Shown here piece after piece: positions 10,831 to 18,303 of a stretch of 64,000 bases of DNA. Numbering within the stretch: the stretch's first letter is position 1; each line of letters begins with the position of its first letter. The DNA is taken from assembly GCA_945878865.1 (NCBI GenBank), contig CAMCUD010000002.1, positions 62,001 through 126,000 on the forward strand. Direction: 5' to 3'. The DNA is from Bifidobacterium breve (GTDB lineage: Bacteria > Actinomycetota > Thermoleophilia > Solirubrobacterales > Solirubrobacteraceae). The notes beneath the pieces were generated by a model. That model did no database searches and had not been told where the DNA came from. It worked only from the letters and a program-made list of their open reading frames with translations. The translations under genes were made by a program, and so were the position numbers.

Positions 10831-11508
10831 GTGCCGACCCTCAGCCGTGAAGGCGATGTCTTCGTCCTGCATCTCGGTGACGACGAGAACCGCTTCAACC
10901 CCGACTGGGTCGGTGCCGTCACCGAGCTGCTGGACGAGGCGGCCGCCGCCGAGGCGCCCCGCGCCGTCGTCCTGAGCGCGTCCGGGAAGGTGTGGTCCAA
11001 CGGGCTCGACCTCGAGTGGATCGGGGCGAACGTCGACCGGCTCGACGGCTTCGTCACGATGGTGCACGAGTTGCTGGCGCGCACGATCGTCTTCCCGGGG
11101 ATCGTCGTGGCGGCGATCCAGGGGCACTGCTTCGCGGCGGGCGCGATGCTCGCGCTCGCCGCCGATCAGCGCGTCATGCGCGCCGACCGCGGGTTCTTCT
11201 GCCTGCCCGAGGCGGACATCAACATCCCCTTCACGCCGGGGATGTCGGCGCTGATCCAGGCCAAGCTGTCGGCGCCCGCCGCGCACGAGGCGATGACGAC
11301 CGGCCGGCGGTTCGGCGGGGCGGATGCCGCCTCGCTGCAGATCGTCGACGAGGCGGTCGCCGAGGACGAGGTGCTTCCGCGGGCGATCGAGCGCGCCGCC
11401 GCGCATGTGGGCAAGAGCCCCGACGTGCTGCGGACGATCAAGGAGCGGATGTACCCCGGCGTGGTCGCGATGCTGCGCGACCGCGAGGCGAACCGCTTCG
11501 GGTCCTAG
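10831..11508 (+). CDS. Enoyl-CoA hydratase/isomerase-like (crotonase fold) protein
   Basis: The 225-residue protein has the crotonase fold, with ASGKVWSNGLDLEW for the first oxyanion-hole strand and GHCFAAGAMLALAAD for the second. It resembles the short delta3-enoyl-CoA isomerase group more than classical hydratases. The usual GADLxE motif is replaced by SNGLDLEW. GTG 10831 follows AAAGGA by eight bases, and TACTCT at 10790-10795 may be its -10. The stop shares a CTAG with the convergent gene. The reaction is inferred from the fold only. Confidence 0.8.
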   Translation: MPTLSREGDVFVLHLGDDENRFNPDWVGAVTELLDEAAAAEAPRAVVLSASGKVWSNGLDLEWIGANVDRLDGFVTMVHELLARTIVFPGIVVAAIQGHCFAAGAMLALAADQRVMRADRGFFCLPEADINIPFTPGMSALIQAKLSAPAAHEAMTTGRRFGGADAASLQIVDEAVAEDEVLPRAIERAAAHVGKSPDVLRTIKERMYPGVVAMLRDREANRFGS

Positions 11509-11975
11509 GACGGGTCGTAGACGAACTCGTCGTCGCCGAGCAGGACGACGACAGGCTCGCCGGTCCGCGCGGCGATCCCCAGGGGGCGTGCGGGATCGGT
11601 CGTCTCGTAGTCGGCCGCCACGACGCTGCGGCCGCCGACCAGCGATGCGATCTGCGTCACGGCGTCGGCGAGCATGTCGAGCCCGCCGATCGCGCCGATG
11701 ACCTTGCCCTCGGCGGCGTCGATGTCCATCGCCGGGAGCTGCTTCATCTCGGGCAGCATGGGCAGGACGACGTCCGGCACGGCCCCGTGGGCGAGCTCGC
11801 GCTCCTGGCCGTCGGCGTCGACGACCTGGATGCCGCCCAGGCGGACGGCCCGCACGGCGGCCGGCTCGCCGCCGTCCTCGCCGGGGTCCTGGAGGATGCT
11901 GACCTGCAGGGCGCCGGTGCCGTGCAGGAGCTCGCGCGCGAGCGCGATGGAACGATCGACGTCGACGGGAGGCAC
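11505..11975 (-). CDS. Unknown acidic protein, about 156 aa
   Basis: I do not recognise this protein. It has no signal peptide or membrane segment. One stretch, DYETTDPARPLGIAARTGEPVVVLLGDDEFVYD, shown here only by its ends DYETTD and EFVYD, looks like a small alpha/beta domain. The frame opens at ATG 11999, overlapping the upstream gene by 14 bases. GTG 11975 lies seven bases after TAGGCT (11983-11988, minus strand), so I prefer it. It is the last gene of a minus-strand group that begins with a metallophosphoesterase. Confidence 0.55.
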   Translation of the reverse strand: MPPVDVDRSIALARELLHGTGALQVSILQDPGEDGGEPAAVRAVRLGGIQVVDADGQERELAHGAVPDVVLPMLPEMKQLPAMDIDAAEGKVIGAIGGLDMLADAVTQIASLVGGRSVVAADYETTDPARPLGIAARTGEPVVVLLGDDEFVYDPS

Positions 11976-11985
11976 GACGTGCAGC

Positions 11986-12645
11986 CTACGCGCCCTCATC
12001 GCCGGCCGGCGTGGTGTCGACCTCGCCGGTGACCGGATGGCCGGCGCCGTCCCACAGCGCGACGCGACCCGTGCCGTCCGGGTACTCCGCCAGGGCGGCG
12101 CGGAACGTGCCGTCGCGAGCGTAGAGCTCGACCGTCGGCGGACCCTCCGCCCGCTGCCCGGTGCGCCCCCGCAGCGTGCCCTGCTCGTCGAGGAGCTCCA
12201 TGCCTGTCCCGCCGTCCGGCCAGACCCCGACGCCTGCGCGGTACCGGCCGGCCTCGTCCCAGAACTCCGCCGACGCCGATCGCGCGCCGAGCGGCCCGAC
12301 GGCCAGCAGCGCTCGCAGATGGCCGAGCGGGTCCCACACCGTCAGCCCGTTCGGGCCGTCGGGGTCCTCGCGGATCCCGACGCGCTGCCGGCGGTCGGCG
12401 TCCCAGAGGTCGAGGCTCGTCGTCCCGTCCAGCCACGAGCCGAGCGTGGCGCGCCACGTCCCGTCGGCGTCGGCGAGCTTCACCGACGCCGAGCCGCCGG
12501 GCTCCACGCGGACCGTCGCGCGGACCATGCCGTCGGCGTCGGCGAGGTCCAGCGCCACGCCGCCTTCGTCGCGCAGCCCGAGCCGCGCGCGCACGCGCCC
12601 GTCCTCGTCGACGATCTCGACGGCCGGGACGCGCAGGGGCTCCAT
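11986..12645 (-). CDS. Protein of about nine short beta-like repeats, 219 aa
   Basis: Nearly the whole protein is a tandem repeat of 22-24 residues with the pattern L-x-D-x-D-G-x-x-R-A-x-x-x-x-x-P-D-G. Clear copies include LADADGMVRATV, LADADGTWRATL, FWDEAGRYRAGV, LLDEQGTLRGRT and LYARDGTFRAAL. The alternation suggests one or two beta strands per copy, so a propeller or a beta-solenoid is likely. There is no signal peptide, so it is probably cytoplasmic. It sits 18 bases after a TMEM175 gene. I know of no function for this repeat. Confidence 0.7.
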   Translation of the reverse strand: MEPLRVPAVEIVDEDGRVRARLGLRDEGGVALDLADADGMVRATVRVEPGGSASVKLADADGTWRATLGSWLDGTTSLDLWDADRRQRVGIREDPDGPNGLTVWDPLGHLRALLAVGPLGARSASAEFWDEAGRYRAGVGVWPDGGTGMELLDEQGTLRGRTGQRAEGPPTVELYARDGTFRAALAEYPDGTGRVALWDGAGHPVTGEVDTTPAGDEGA

Positions 12646-12663
12646 GCTCCGACTACGACGCGA

Positions 12664-13278
12664 TCACCGGGCCGGGATCAGGAACCGTGTGAACGCCAGG
12701 ACGAGCCACAGGGCCACGGCGAGGTTGGGGGAGACGAAGGCGACAGGCACCGAGCAGAGGAAGACGATCACCGGCAGGGCCGATCGCAGCCGGGCCGCCC
12801 GGATCTCGGCCGGCGTGGTCGGCGGGTCGCGTAGCAGGTCGTGGTGCAGCGCGTAGTGGAAGATCGCCCCCATCCCGATGGAGACGAACGCGATGCACAG
12901 CGCGTACGGCCAGACGCCCCACGCCTGATCGCCGTACTCGCCGAGGAGGTCGGTCGGGACCGGCAGGAGCGCGATGAAGCACAGGACGAAGAGGTTCAGG
13001 GCCATGAGCCGGCCGTCGAACGCGCGGAGGTTGGCCAGCAGCCGGTGGTGGTGGACCCAGAAGAACCCGACCACGGCGAATGAGATGAAGTACGCCAGCA
13101 GCTGGAAGCGCACGCCCCACAGCTCGTGCGGCAGCGCCCGGCCGTTGTGGGCCGACGGCACCGTCGGGATGTTGATCGAGAGGACGAGCAGCGTGATCGC
13201 GATCGCGAACACGCCGTCGCTGAAGGCCAGGATCCGGCCGAACTCCAGCTCGCCGTCGTCCCGGCTGTGCAGCGTCAT
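12664..13278 (-). CDS. TMEM175-family (DUF1211) potassium channel-like protein
   Basis: The 204-residue protein has six hydrophobic helices and the signature FSDGVFAIAITLL at residues 19-31, the pore-lining first helix of bacterial TMEM175 channels. Such proteins form tetramers that pass potassium. WVHHHRLLANL, the second conserved segment, is also present. The ATG overlaps the TGA of the upstream metallophosphoesterase gene (ATGA, 13275-13278). Confidence 0.85.
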   Translation of the reverse strand: MTLHSRDDGELEFGRILAFSDGVFAIAITLLVLSINIPTVPSAHNGRALPHELWGVRFQLLAYFISFAVVGFFWVHHHRLLANLRAFDGRLMALNLFVLCFIALLPVPTDLLGEYGDQAWGVWPYALCIAFVSIGMGAIFHYALHHDLLRDPPTTPAEIRAARLRSALPVIVFLCSVPVAFVSPNLAVALWLVLAFTRFLIPAR

Positions 13279-13979
13279 ACCGGCTCGGGGTCGATCCGCG
13301 CCTGCTCGATCCGCCGCGCCACGAGATCGGCCCACGCCTCCCCGGGATGGCGTTCGCGCAGGTGCGCGGCGGCCGCCAGGTGGTCGTACGGCACCCGGTG
13401 ATGGTCGACGCCACCGTCGCCGCGGACCGTCGCGTACGCGGCGCAGGGGTCGCCGTCGAAGGGCATCCCGACGCTCCCGGGGTTGACGAGCTCGATCCCG
13501 CCGAACGCGCTGATCCGCCGGAACGGCAGGTGCGTGTGGCCGAAGACGAGCCGCGCGTCGGCGACGCCGTCGAGCAGCTCCTGCTCGTCGGGGGCCGGCT
13601 GGGGCAGGAACGAGCGGACGTCGCTGACCGGCGAGCCGTGCCAGGCCCGGCCGCCGGGCGCCGGCGCGCTCTCGGGCAGCGCGGCGAGTTCGGCCACGAG
13701 CGCGTCACCCAGCTCGGCGCGGCACGCGGCGATCGCGTCGGGGACGGGGAGGACGTCCGGCGCGTCCTGCGGCGCGGCCGTCCAGCGCTCGCCGTTGCCA
13801 CGGATCCAGGTGGCGTTCGGCAGCGCCTGCAGCACGGCGACGGTGGCGGCCGGCGCGGGGCCGAACAGCGCGACGTCGCCGCCGATGAGGTAGGAGGTCG
13901 CGCCGCGCAGCCGGGCGTCCTCCAGGACGGCCTCCAGGGCGGGCAGGTTGCCGTGCACGTCGTAGAGGAGGGCGAGCAT
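13275..13979 (-). CDS. Calcineurin-like metallophosphoesterase
   Basis: The 234-residue protein has the metal-binding motifs of the YfcE/MJ0936 type: D7-x-H9-x-N11 in YDVHGN, GGD at 33-35, GNGE at 61-64 in place of the usual GNHE or GNCD, and GHTH near 160. The replaced third motif residue is odd. ATG 13985 lies in the same frame, but GATCCT (13986-13991, minus strand) is six bases before ATG 13979, so a leaderless start there is more likely. It starts an operon with TMEM175, the repeat protein and an unknown gene. The substrate is unknown. Confidence 0.8.
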   Translation of the reverse strand: MLALLYDVHGNLPALEAVLEDARLRGATSYLIGGDVALFGPAPAATVAVLQALPNATWIRGNGERWTAAPQDAPDVLPVPDAIAACRAELGDALVAELAALPESAPAPGGRAWHGSPVSDVRSFLPQPAPDEQELLDGVADARLVFGHTHLPFRRISAFGGIELVNPGSVGMPFDGDPCAAYATVRGDGGVDHHRVPYDHLAAAAHLRERHPGEAWADLVARRIEQARIDPEPV

Positions 13980-13984
13980 CGTCA

Positions 13985-13991
13985 TAGGATC
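13985..13991. promoter_or_regulatory. Two-way promoter with overlapping -10 elements
   Basis: The seven bases TAGGATC read as TAGGAT on the plus strand, eight bases before GTG 13999. On the minus strand they read as GATCCT, six bases before ATG 13979. The two start codons are only 19 bases apart, so there is no room for separate promoters with leaders. Confidence 0.55.
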
Positions 13992-13998
13992 GCGCGTC

Positions 13999-14613
13999 GT
14001 GACGTCGAGCGAGCACCTGGCCCTGCACGGGCCCACCCTCACCCTGCGGATCCCGACCCTGGCCGACGCGCCCGCGCTGTTCGGGTTGGCCTCGGACCCG
14101 GAGGTGACGCGGTGGTTCTCCTGGGGGCCGTACACGGACGAGACCCAGGCGCGGGCCTACCTCGAGCGCCTGCCCGGCCAGCGCCGGCGGGGCGAGCAGC
14201 TCGACCTCGTCCAGCAGCACCGCGAGCACGGGATCATCGGGATCACTGGCCTGTCGGAGTTCTCGATGCGCGACCGGCGCGCGCTCGTGGGCACGTGGTT
14301 CGGCCGGGAGTTCTGGGGCTCGGGCGCGAACACCGAGTCGAAGGCGCTGATCTGCCATCTCGGGTTCGACCTGCTCGGCCTCGAGCGGATCACGAGCGTG
14401 GCGAACGTCGAGAACGCCAGGTCACGGCGCGCGCTGGAGAAGGCCGGCTTCGTCCACGAGGGTGTCCTGCGCGGCTGGCACCGGCACGGTGACCGGCAGC
14501 TCGACGTGGCGATCGTCAGCATCCTGCGCCCCGAGTGGGAGGCGATGACCACGCGTCATCTCGACTACACGGTCGAGGGTGAGCCGCCCGCCGCCTTCGT
14601 TGTAGAGCGGTGA
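13999..14613 (+). CDS. GNAT acetyltransferase, RimJ/RimL type
   Basis: The 204-residue protein matches the RimJ/RimL group of N-acetyltransferases: LTLRIPTLADAPALFGLASDP at the start (pattern broken for length at LTLRIP), REFWGSGANTESKALICHL as the acetyl-CoA-binding segment and NVENARSRRALEKAGF near the end. It probably acetylates a protein N-terminus, an amine or an antibiotic. GTG 13999 is likely leaderless. The stop lies four bases before that of the convergent ABC permease. Confidence 0.82.
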   Translation: MTSSEHLALHGPTLTLRIPTLADAPALFGLASDPEVTRWFSWGPYTDETQARAYLERLPGQRRRGEQLDLVQQHREHGIIGITGLSEFSMRDRRALVGTWFGREFWGSGANTESKALICHLGFDLLGLERITSVANVENARSRRALEKAGFVHEGVLRGWHRHGDRQLDVAIVSILRPEWEAMTTRHLDYTVEGEPPAAFVVER

Positions 14614-14617
14614 CCGC

Positions 14618-15370
14618 TCAGCCGTCGCGGCGCGCTTCCCAGGAGAAGCCGCGGATGGCCAGGACGATGCCGGCGGCGGCCCAGAGCGCGACGATCGCGA
14701 GGTTCGAGAGGTTGTCGGCCAGCGATGTCCCGGTGACCATGGCCGCGCTCAACCCGTCGATGAGGTGCACGAGCGGCAGCGCCTGCGCGATGTCGTGGAG
14801 GAACTTCGGCGCGTCCGCGGCGTCGTAGAACACGCCGCTGATGAAGATGACCGGGAGGAACACCGCGTTGACGTAGGCCGGCGTCGCCTCGAAGTTCGGG
14901 ATCGCATGGCTGAACGCCACGCCGAGCGCCGCGAAGCACACGACGCCGGCGAGCGAGAAGACGACCAGCTCGAACCAGTCCTTGGGCCACCCGATGTCGT
15001 AGAAGAGCCGGCCGGCGACGATGACGATGGTCAGCTGGATCGCGGCGTTCGTCACCGCGTTGCCGAAGACGCCGGTGAGATAGGAGCCCGTCGGCATCGG
15101 GGTGCCGCGCAGGCGCTTGAGCACGCCCTGCTCGCGCAGGAAGACGACGTTGTGCGCGAGCGCGACGAACGTCGTGGTCATGATGCTCATGCCGGCGATG
15201 CCGGGAACGAGCACGTCGAGGTTCGCCTGGTTGTCGGCGTAGAGCGTGCCCAGCAGGAACAGCAGCAGCAGCGGCAGGAAGAAGTTGAAGAACGCCGCCG
15301 CCGGGTTGCGCCAGAACATCTTGCGCTCGAGGCGGTACTGGCGCCAGGCCAGCGTCATCGGCTCAGCCAT
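14618..15370 (-). CDS. ABC-2 type exporter permease
   Basis: The 250-residue protein has six hydrophobic helices and the ABC-2 permease pattern, including NVVFLREQGVLKRLRGTPM before helix 3 and YVNAVFLPVIFISGVFY near helix 5. It forms the membrane part of an exporter with the ATPase encoded directly upstream, whose stop it overlaps by eight bases. An ATG ten bases further in is also possible. The exported compound is unknown; drugs and lipids are typical for this family. Confidence 0.88.
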   Translation of the reverse strand: MAEPMTLAWRQYRLERKMFWRNPAAAFFNFFLPLLLLFLLGTLYADNQANLDVLVPGIAGMSIMTTTFVALAHNVVFLREQGVLKRLRGTPMPTGSYLTGVFGNAVTNAAIQLTIVIVAGRLFYDIGWPKDWFELVVFSLAGVVCFAALGVAFSHAIPNFEATPAYVNAVFLPVIFISGVFYDAADAPKFLHDIAQALPLVHLIDGLSAAMVTGTSLADNLSNLAIVALWAAAGIVLAIRGFSWEARRDG

Positions 15371-16256
15371 GGTCGGGCACCTCCGCGCCGGCCTCCGCGG
15401 GCGTCTCGCTGGTGAGCTCGAGGTAGACGTCCTCGAGCGACGGGCGCGTCACGGTGAGCTCGCGCAGCTCCTCGCCACGCGCCAGCGCCGCGCTCGTGAG
15501 CTGATGCAGCAGCGCGGTCGGTGCGTCGGTGACCCGGGTCTGCAGCTCGCCGGCCTCGTCGCGCCACGTGATCCGGTGGCGGCTGGCCGAGCCCACGCCG
15601 AGCGCGGCGGGCGGCCCCTCGGTGACGATGCGCCCGTCCTTGACGATCGCCACGCGGTCGCACAGCGCCTGCGCCTCGTCGAGATAGTGCGTGGTCAGCA
15701 GGACCGTCTTGCCCAGCTCGGCGAGCGCGCGCACGGTGTCCCATGCGGCACGGCGCGCGGCCGGGTCGAAGCCCGTGGTCGGCTCGTCGAGGAAGATGAG
15801 CTCGGGGTCGCCGACGAGCGCGAGCGCGAAATCCAGTCGGCGCGCCTGGCCGCCGGAAAGCTGGCGGGCGCGCTTGCCGGCACTCTCGGTCAGCCCGGCG
15901 AGCGCGATGACCTCGTCGACGTCCCGCGGCTCGGTGTACATCGCCGCCCAGTGCGCGACCGCCTCGCGGACGGTGACGTGGCGGTACATGCCGCCGCTCT
16001 GCAGCACGATGCCGACGCGGGAGCGCAGCGCACGCGGCCGGCCGCCCGGGTCGAACCCGAGCACGGAGACGATGCCGCTCGTGCGCTGGCGGTAGCCCTC
16101 GAGGATCTCGACGGTGGTCGTCTTGCCGGCGCCGTTGGGACCCAGCAGGCCGAAGACCTCGCCGCGCGCGACCTCGAAATCGATGCCCCGGACGGCCTCG
16201 TGGCCGCCGTAGGACTTGTGCAGGTCGCGGACGAGGATCGCGGGGGCGTCGCTCAT
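15363..16256 (-). CDS. ABC-2 type exporter ATP-binding protein
   Basis: The 297-residue protein has Walker A GPNGAGKTT at 39-47, the signature QLSGGQARR near 137 and Walker B ELIFLDEPTTGFDP, followed by the C-terminal extension of DrrA/CcmA-type exporters. It powers the permease encoded next. ATG 16268 is in the same frame and would add four residues; neither start has a strong ribosome site. It is divergent from ppx across 75 bases. Confidence 0.9.
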   Translation of the reverse strand: MSDAPAILVRDLHKSYGGHEAVRGIDFEVARGEVFGLLGPNGAGKTTTVEILEGYRQRTSGIVSVLGFDPGGRPRALRSRVGIVLQSGGMYRHVTVREAVAHWAAMYTEPRDVDEVIALAGLTESAGKRARQLSGGQARRLDFALALVGDPELIFLDEPTTGFDPAARRAAWDTVRALAELGKTVLLTTHYLDEAQALCDRVAIVKDGRIVTEGPPAALGVGSASRHRITWRDEAGELQTRVTDAPTALLHQLTSAALARGEELRELTVTRPSLEDVYLELTSETPAEAGAEVPDHG

Positions 16257-16316
16257 CACGGGTCTCATCTTCGCAGGGGATGCAGGGCATCTGTCGGCTG
16301 CGTGCGCCAGGCCTGA

Positions 16317-16322
16317 CAGGAT
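16317..16322 (+). promoter_or_regulatory. -10 element for leaderless ppx
   Basis: CAGGAT at 16317-16322 lies nine bases before ATG 16332, and no ribosome site is present between them. This is the -10 spacing seen for leaderless genes in the window. Confidence 0.4.
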
Positions 16323-16331
16323 CGGGCGCGC

Positions 16332-17228
16332 ATGCGCTGCGCCTGTGTCGACATCGGGGCGAACACCACGAGGCTGCTCGTCGCCGAGCCGAGCGGGGCG
16401 GGAGGCCTGCGACCGGTCTTCGCCGAGCGGCTCTTCTCGCCCCTGCGCGCAGAGCGCGATCCGGGCGACCCGCTCGACGACGAGGAGGTCGCCGCGCTGG
16501 CCGGCCAGGTCGCCGCGCAGGTGGCGCTGGCCCGCGAGTACGGGGCCGAGCGCGTGGCCGTCGTGGCGACCGCCGTGCTGCGCTCGGCGGCCAATCGTGA
16601 GGACGTCGCCGCGCGCATCGGCGGCCGCGCGGGCGAGCCGCTGCAGATTCTCGACGGCCACGCCGAGGCGCGGCTCGTGTTCTCCGGCGCGCTCGGAGCG
16701 CTCGACGAGCCTCCCGCCGGCGAGGTCGGCGTCGTGGACATCGGCGGCGGCTCGACCGAGGTGGCGGTCGGCACGGCCGCGGCCGGACCGCGGTGGTCCG
16801 CATCGATCCAGATCGGCTCCCGCGTGCTGACCGCCGCGCACGTCCGGCACGACCCCCCGACGGCCGAGGAGCTGCGCGCGCTGCGCGCCGACGCCGTCGC
16901 GGCGCTCGACGTGCTGCACCCGCCTCCCGTCGACGACGCGTACGCGGTGGGAGGCGACGCCACGTCGCTGCGCCGGCTCGTCGGCCCGGTGCTCGACGCC
17001 GACGCGCTCGCCGCGGCGCGCGCGAAGGTGTGCGCTGCGCCCGCGCAGGACATCGCCATCGATCTCGAGCTGCACCCGCAGCGCGCGCGGGTCTTGCCGG
17101 CGGCGCTGCTCCTCCTCGAGGCCGCGACGGTTGCGCTGCACGCGCCGCTGCGTCTCTGCGGCGGCGGGCTGCGCGAGGGGGTCGTCCGAGAACTCCTGCA
17201 AGACTCGGGGCATGGCCAAGGCGCGTGA
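16332..17228 (+). CDS. ppx: Exopolyphosphatase/guanosine pentaphosphatase (short Ppx/GppA)
   Basis: The 298-residue protein has the ASKHA phosphatase motifs: CVDIGANTTRLLVAE near the start and VVDIGGGSTEVAVG near 135, with an intact C-terminal GGGLREGV. It removes terminal phosphates from polyphosphate or from pppGpp. It lacks the extra C-terminal domain of E. coli Ppx, as is usual for the short actinobacterial form. Two CHAD half-genes and ppk1 follow on the same strand, and the 3' end overlaps the first by 17 bases. This context supports polyphosphate as the substrate. Confidence 0.88.
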   Translation: MRCACVDIGANTTRLLVAEPSGAGGLRPVFAERLFSPLRAERDPGDPLDDEEVAALAGQVAAQVALAREYGAERVAVVATAVLRSAANREDVAARIGGRAGEPLQILDGHAEARLVFSGALGALDEPPAGEVGVVDIGGGSTEVAVGTAAAGPRWSASIQIGSRVLTAAHVRHDPPTAEELRALRADAVAALDVLHPPPVDDAYAVGGDATSLRRLVGPVLDADALAAARAKVCAAPAQDIAIDLELHPQRARVLPAALLLLEAATVALHAPLRLCGGGLREGVVRELLQDSGHGQGA

Positions 17229-17694
17229 GATCCCCGGGCTGGAGGGCGACCTCCCGTTCGCGGTCGCCGCGGCCCGCACGGTCCGCGTGCGCGCGACCGA
17301 GCTGTTCGAGCACCTCGACGGCGTCCTCGACATGGAGGACATCGAGCGCGTGCACGACGCGCGCGTCGCGACCCGCCGGCTGCGCGCCGTGCTGGAGATC
17401 TACGCCCCGTGCTTCCCGTCCGAGCCGTTCGCGGCGGCGCTGAAGGACGTCAAGGCGCTCGCCGACGCCCTGGGGGCTCGGCGCGATCCCGACGTCCACC
17501 TCGACGCACTCGCAAAGCTCGGCGCCGCCCTGCCGCCGGAGGACGCGCCGGGGATCGCGCTCGTGGCCGACCGGTTCCGGGCCGAGCAGGCCGAGGGCAA
17601 CGACGTCCTGCGCCAGGCGCTCGAGGACGTCGCCGAGCACCGGCTGCGCGAGCGCCTCGTGATGCTCGCCGACGCGGCCGAGGCGGCGGCGTGA
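17212..17694 (+). CDS. N-terminal half of a split CHAD polyphosphate-binding domain
   Basis: The 160-residue protein holds the first half of a CHAD domain, with the conserved histidine in RVHDARVATRRLRAVLE and the LGARRDPDVHLDAL segment. A normal CHAD domain has two such helical halves in one chain; the second half is encoded by the next gene in another frame. The stop TGA lies within GTGA (17691-17694), where the next gene starts. CHAD domains bind polyphosphate, which fits the ppx and ppk1 neighbours. It may pair with its partner protein. Confidence 0.8.
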   Translation: MAKAREIPGLEGDLPFAVAAARTVRVRATELFEHLDGVLDMEDIERVHDARVATRRLRAVLEIYAPCFPSEPFAAALKDVKALADALGARRDPDVHLDALAKLGAALPPEDAPGIALVADRFRAEQAEGNDVLRQALEDVAEHRLRERLVMLADAAEAAA

Positions 17695-18239
17695 AGGCCA
17701 AGCGGGTCAAGCACCTCGACCCGCGGGGCGGACTGGCCGACCAGGCCGAGCGGATCATCCGGGTCCGCCTCGACGAGCTCATCGCGTTCACGCCGCGCGC
17801 GCTGGATCCGTCGGAGGTCCAGGCCCTGCACGACATGCGGATCGCCGCCAAGCGGCTGCGCTACGTGCTGGAGATCTTCGGGGACCTGTTCGGGCCGTAC
17901 GCTGACAAGGCCGGGCGCCGCGCGAAGGACCTGCAGGACCTCATCGGCGAGATCCACGACTGCGACGTCATGCTGCCGCGGGTGCACGCGCTCATGGCCG
18001 AGCTGGAGGCCGACGCCGCCCGCACCGTCAGGGCCGCCGCCGGGCCCGCCGAGGACCTCGATCCGGCGCTGACCGCGGCCGCGCCGCACGGGCCGCAGTG
18101 GCGCGGGCTGCACACGCTCGCCACGCATCTGGTCGCCCGCCGCGCGCTGCTGTTCGAGCGCTTCCTCCTGCTCTGGACCGAGCTGGGGCGGGAGGGCTTC
18201 GTCGCCCGCCTGGACTTCGCCCTGCGCGAGCGCGCCTGA
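17691..18239 (+). CDS. C-terminal half of a split CHAD polyphosphate-binding domain
   Basis: The 182-residue protein begins at GTG within the GTGA overlap and contains the second CHAD half: ALHDMRIAAKRLRYVLEIFG followed by LQDLIGEIHDCDVMLP. It is basic at the start (KAKRVKHLDPRGG) and helical throughout. With the previous gene it makes up one complete CHAD domain. A -1 frameshift at the joint could also give a fused protein. It lies 64 bases before ppk1. Confidence 0.8.
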   Translation: MKAKRVKHLDPRGGLADQAERIIRVRLDELIAFTPRALDPSEVQALHDMRIAAKRLRYVLEIFGDLFGPYADKAGRRAKDLQDLIGEIHDCDVMLPRVHALMAELEADAARTVRAAAGPAEDLDPALTAAAPHGPQWRGLHTLATHLVARRALLFERFLLLWTELGREGFVARLDFALRERA

Positions 18240-18245
18240 CCCGTG

Positions 18246-18262
18246 GTGACAACGGAGTGAAA
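18246..18262 (-). promoter_or_regulatory. Weak PHO-box-like pair before ppk1
   Basis: On the minus strand TTTCAC (18262-18257) and TGTCAC (18251-18246) are exactly 11 bases apart, the unit spacing of the other arrays in this window. Only two units are convincing, and they point away from ppk1. Confidence 0.35.
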
Positions 18263-18267
18263 GGGGT

Positions 18268-18294
18268 GGTATCCCGCGCCGCGCGTGGGATACC
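18268..18294. promoter_or_regulatory. Inverted repeat over the ppk1 promoter
   Basis: GGTATCCC at 18268-18275 and GGGATACC at 18287-18294 are perfect inverted arms around 11 bases. The right arm covers most of the presumed -10 TACCGT at 18291-18296, which is seven bases before GTG 18304. It could be an operator for an unknown regulator. Confidence 0.5.
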
Positions 18295-18303
18295 GTCCAG
18301 GGC

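Noticed and set aside
15355-17640. Minus-strand 761-codon frame across the ABC ATPase and ppx genes
   Set aside because: It spans three supported genes in other frames and has shadow-type Arg/Ala-rich sequence.
17409-17690. Open frame upstream of the second CHAD gene as an N-terminal extension
   Set aside because: The extension is an out-of-frame reading of the first CHAD gene with Arg/Ala/Gly-rich shadow sequence; the GTG in GTGA is the natural start.
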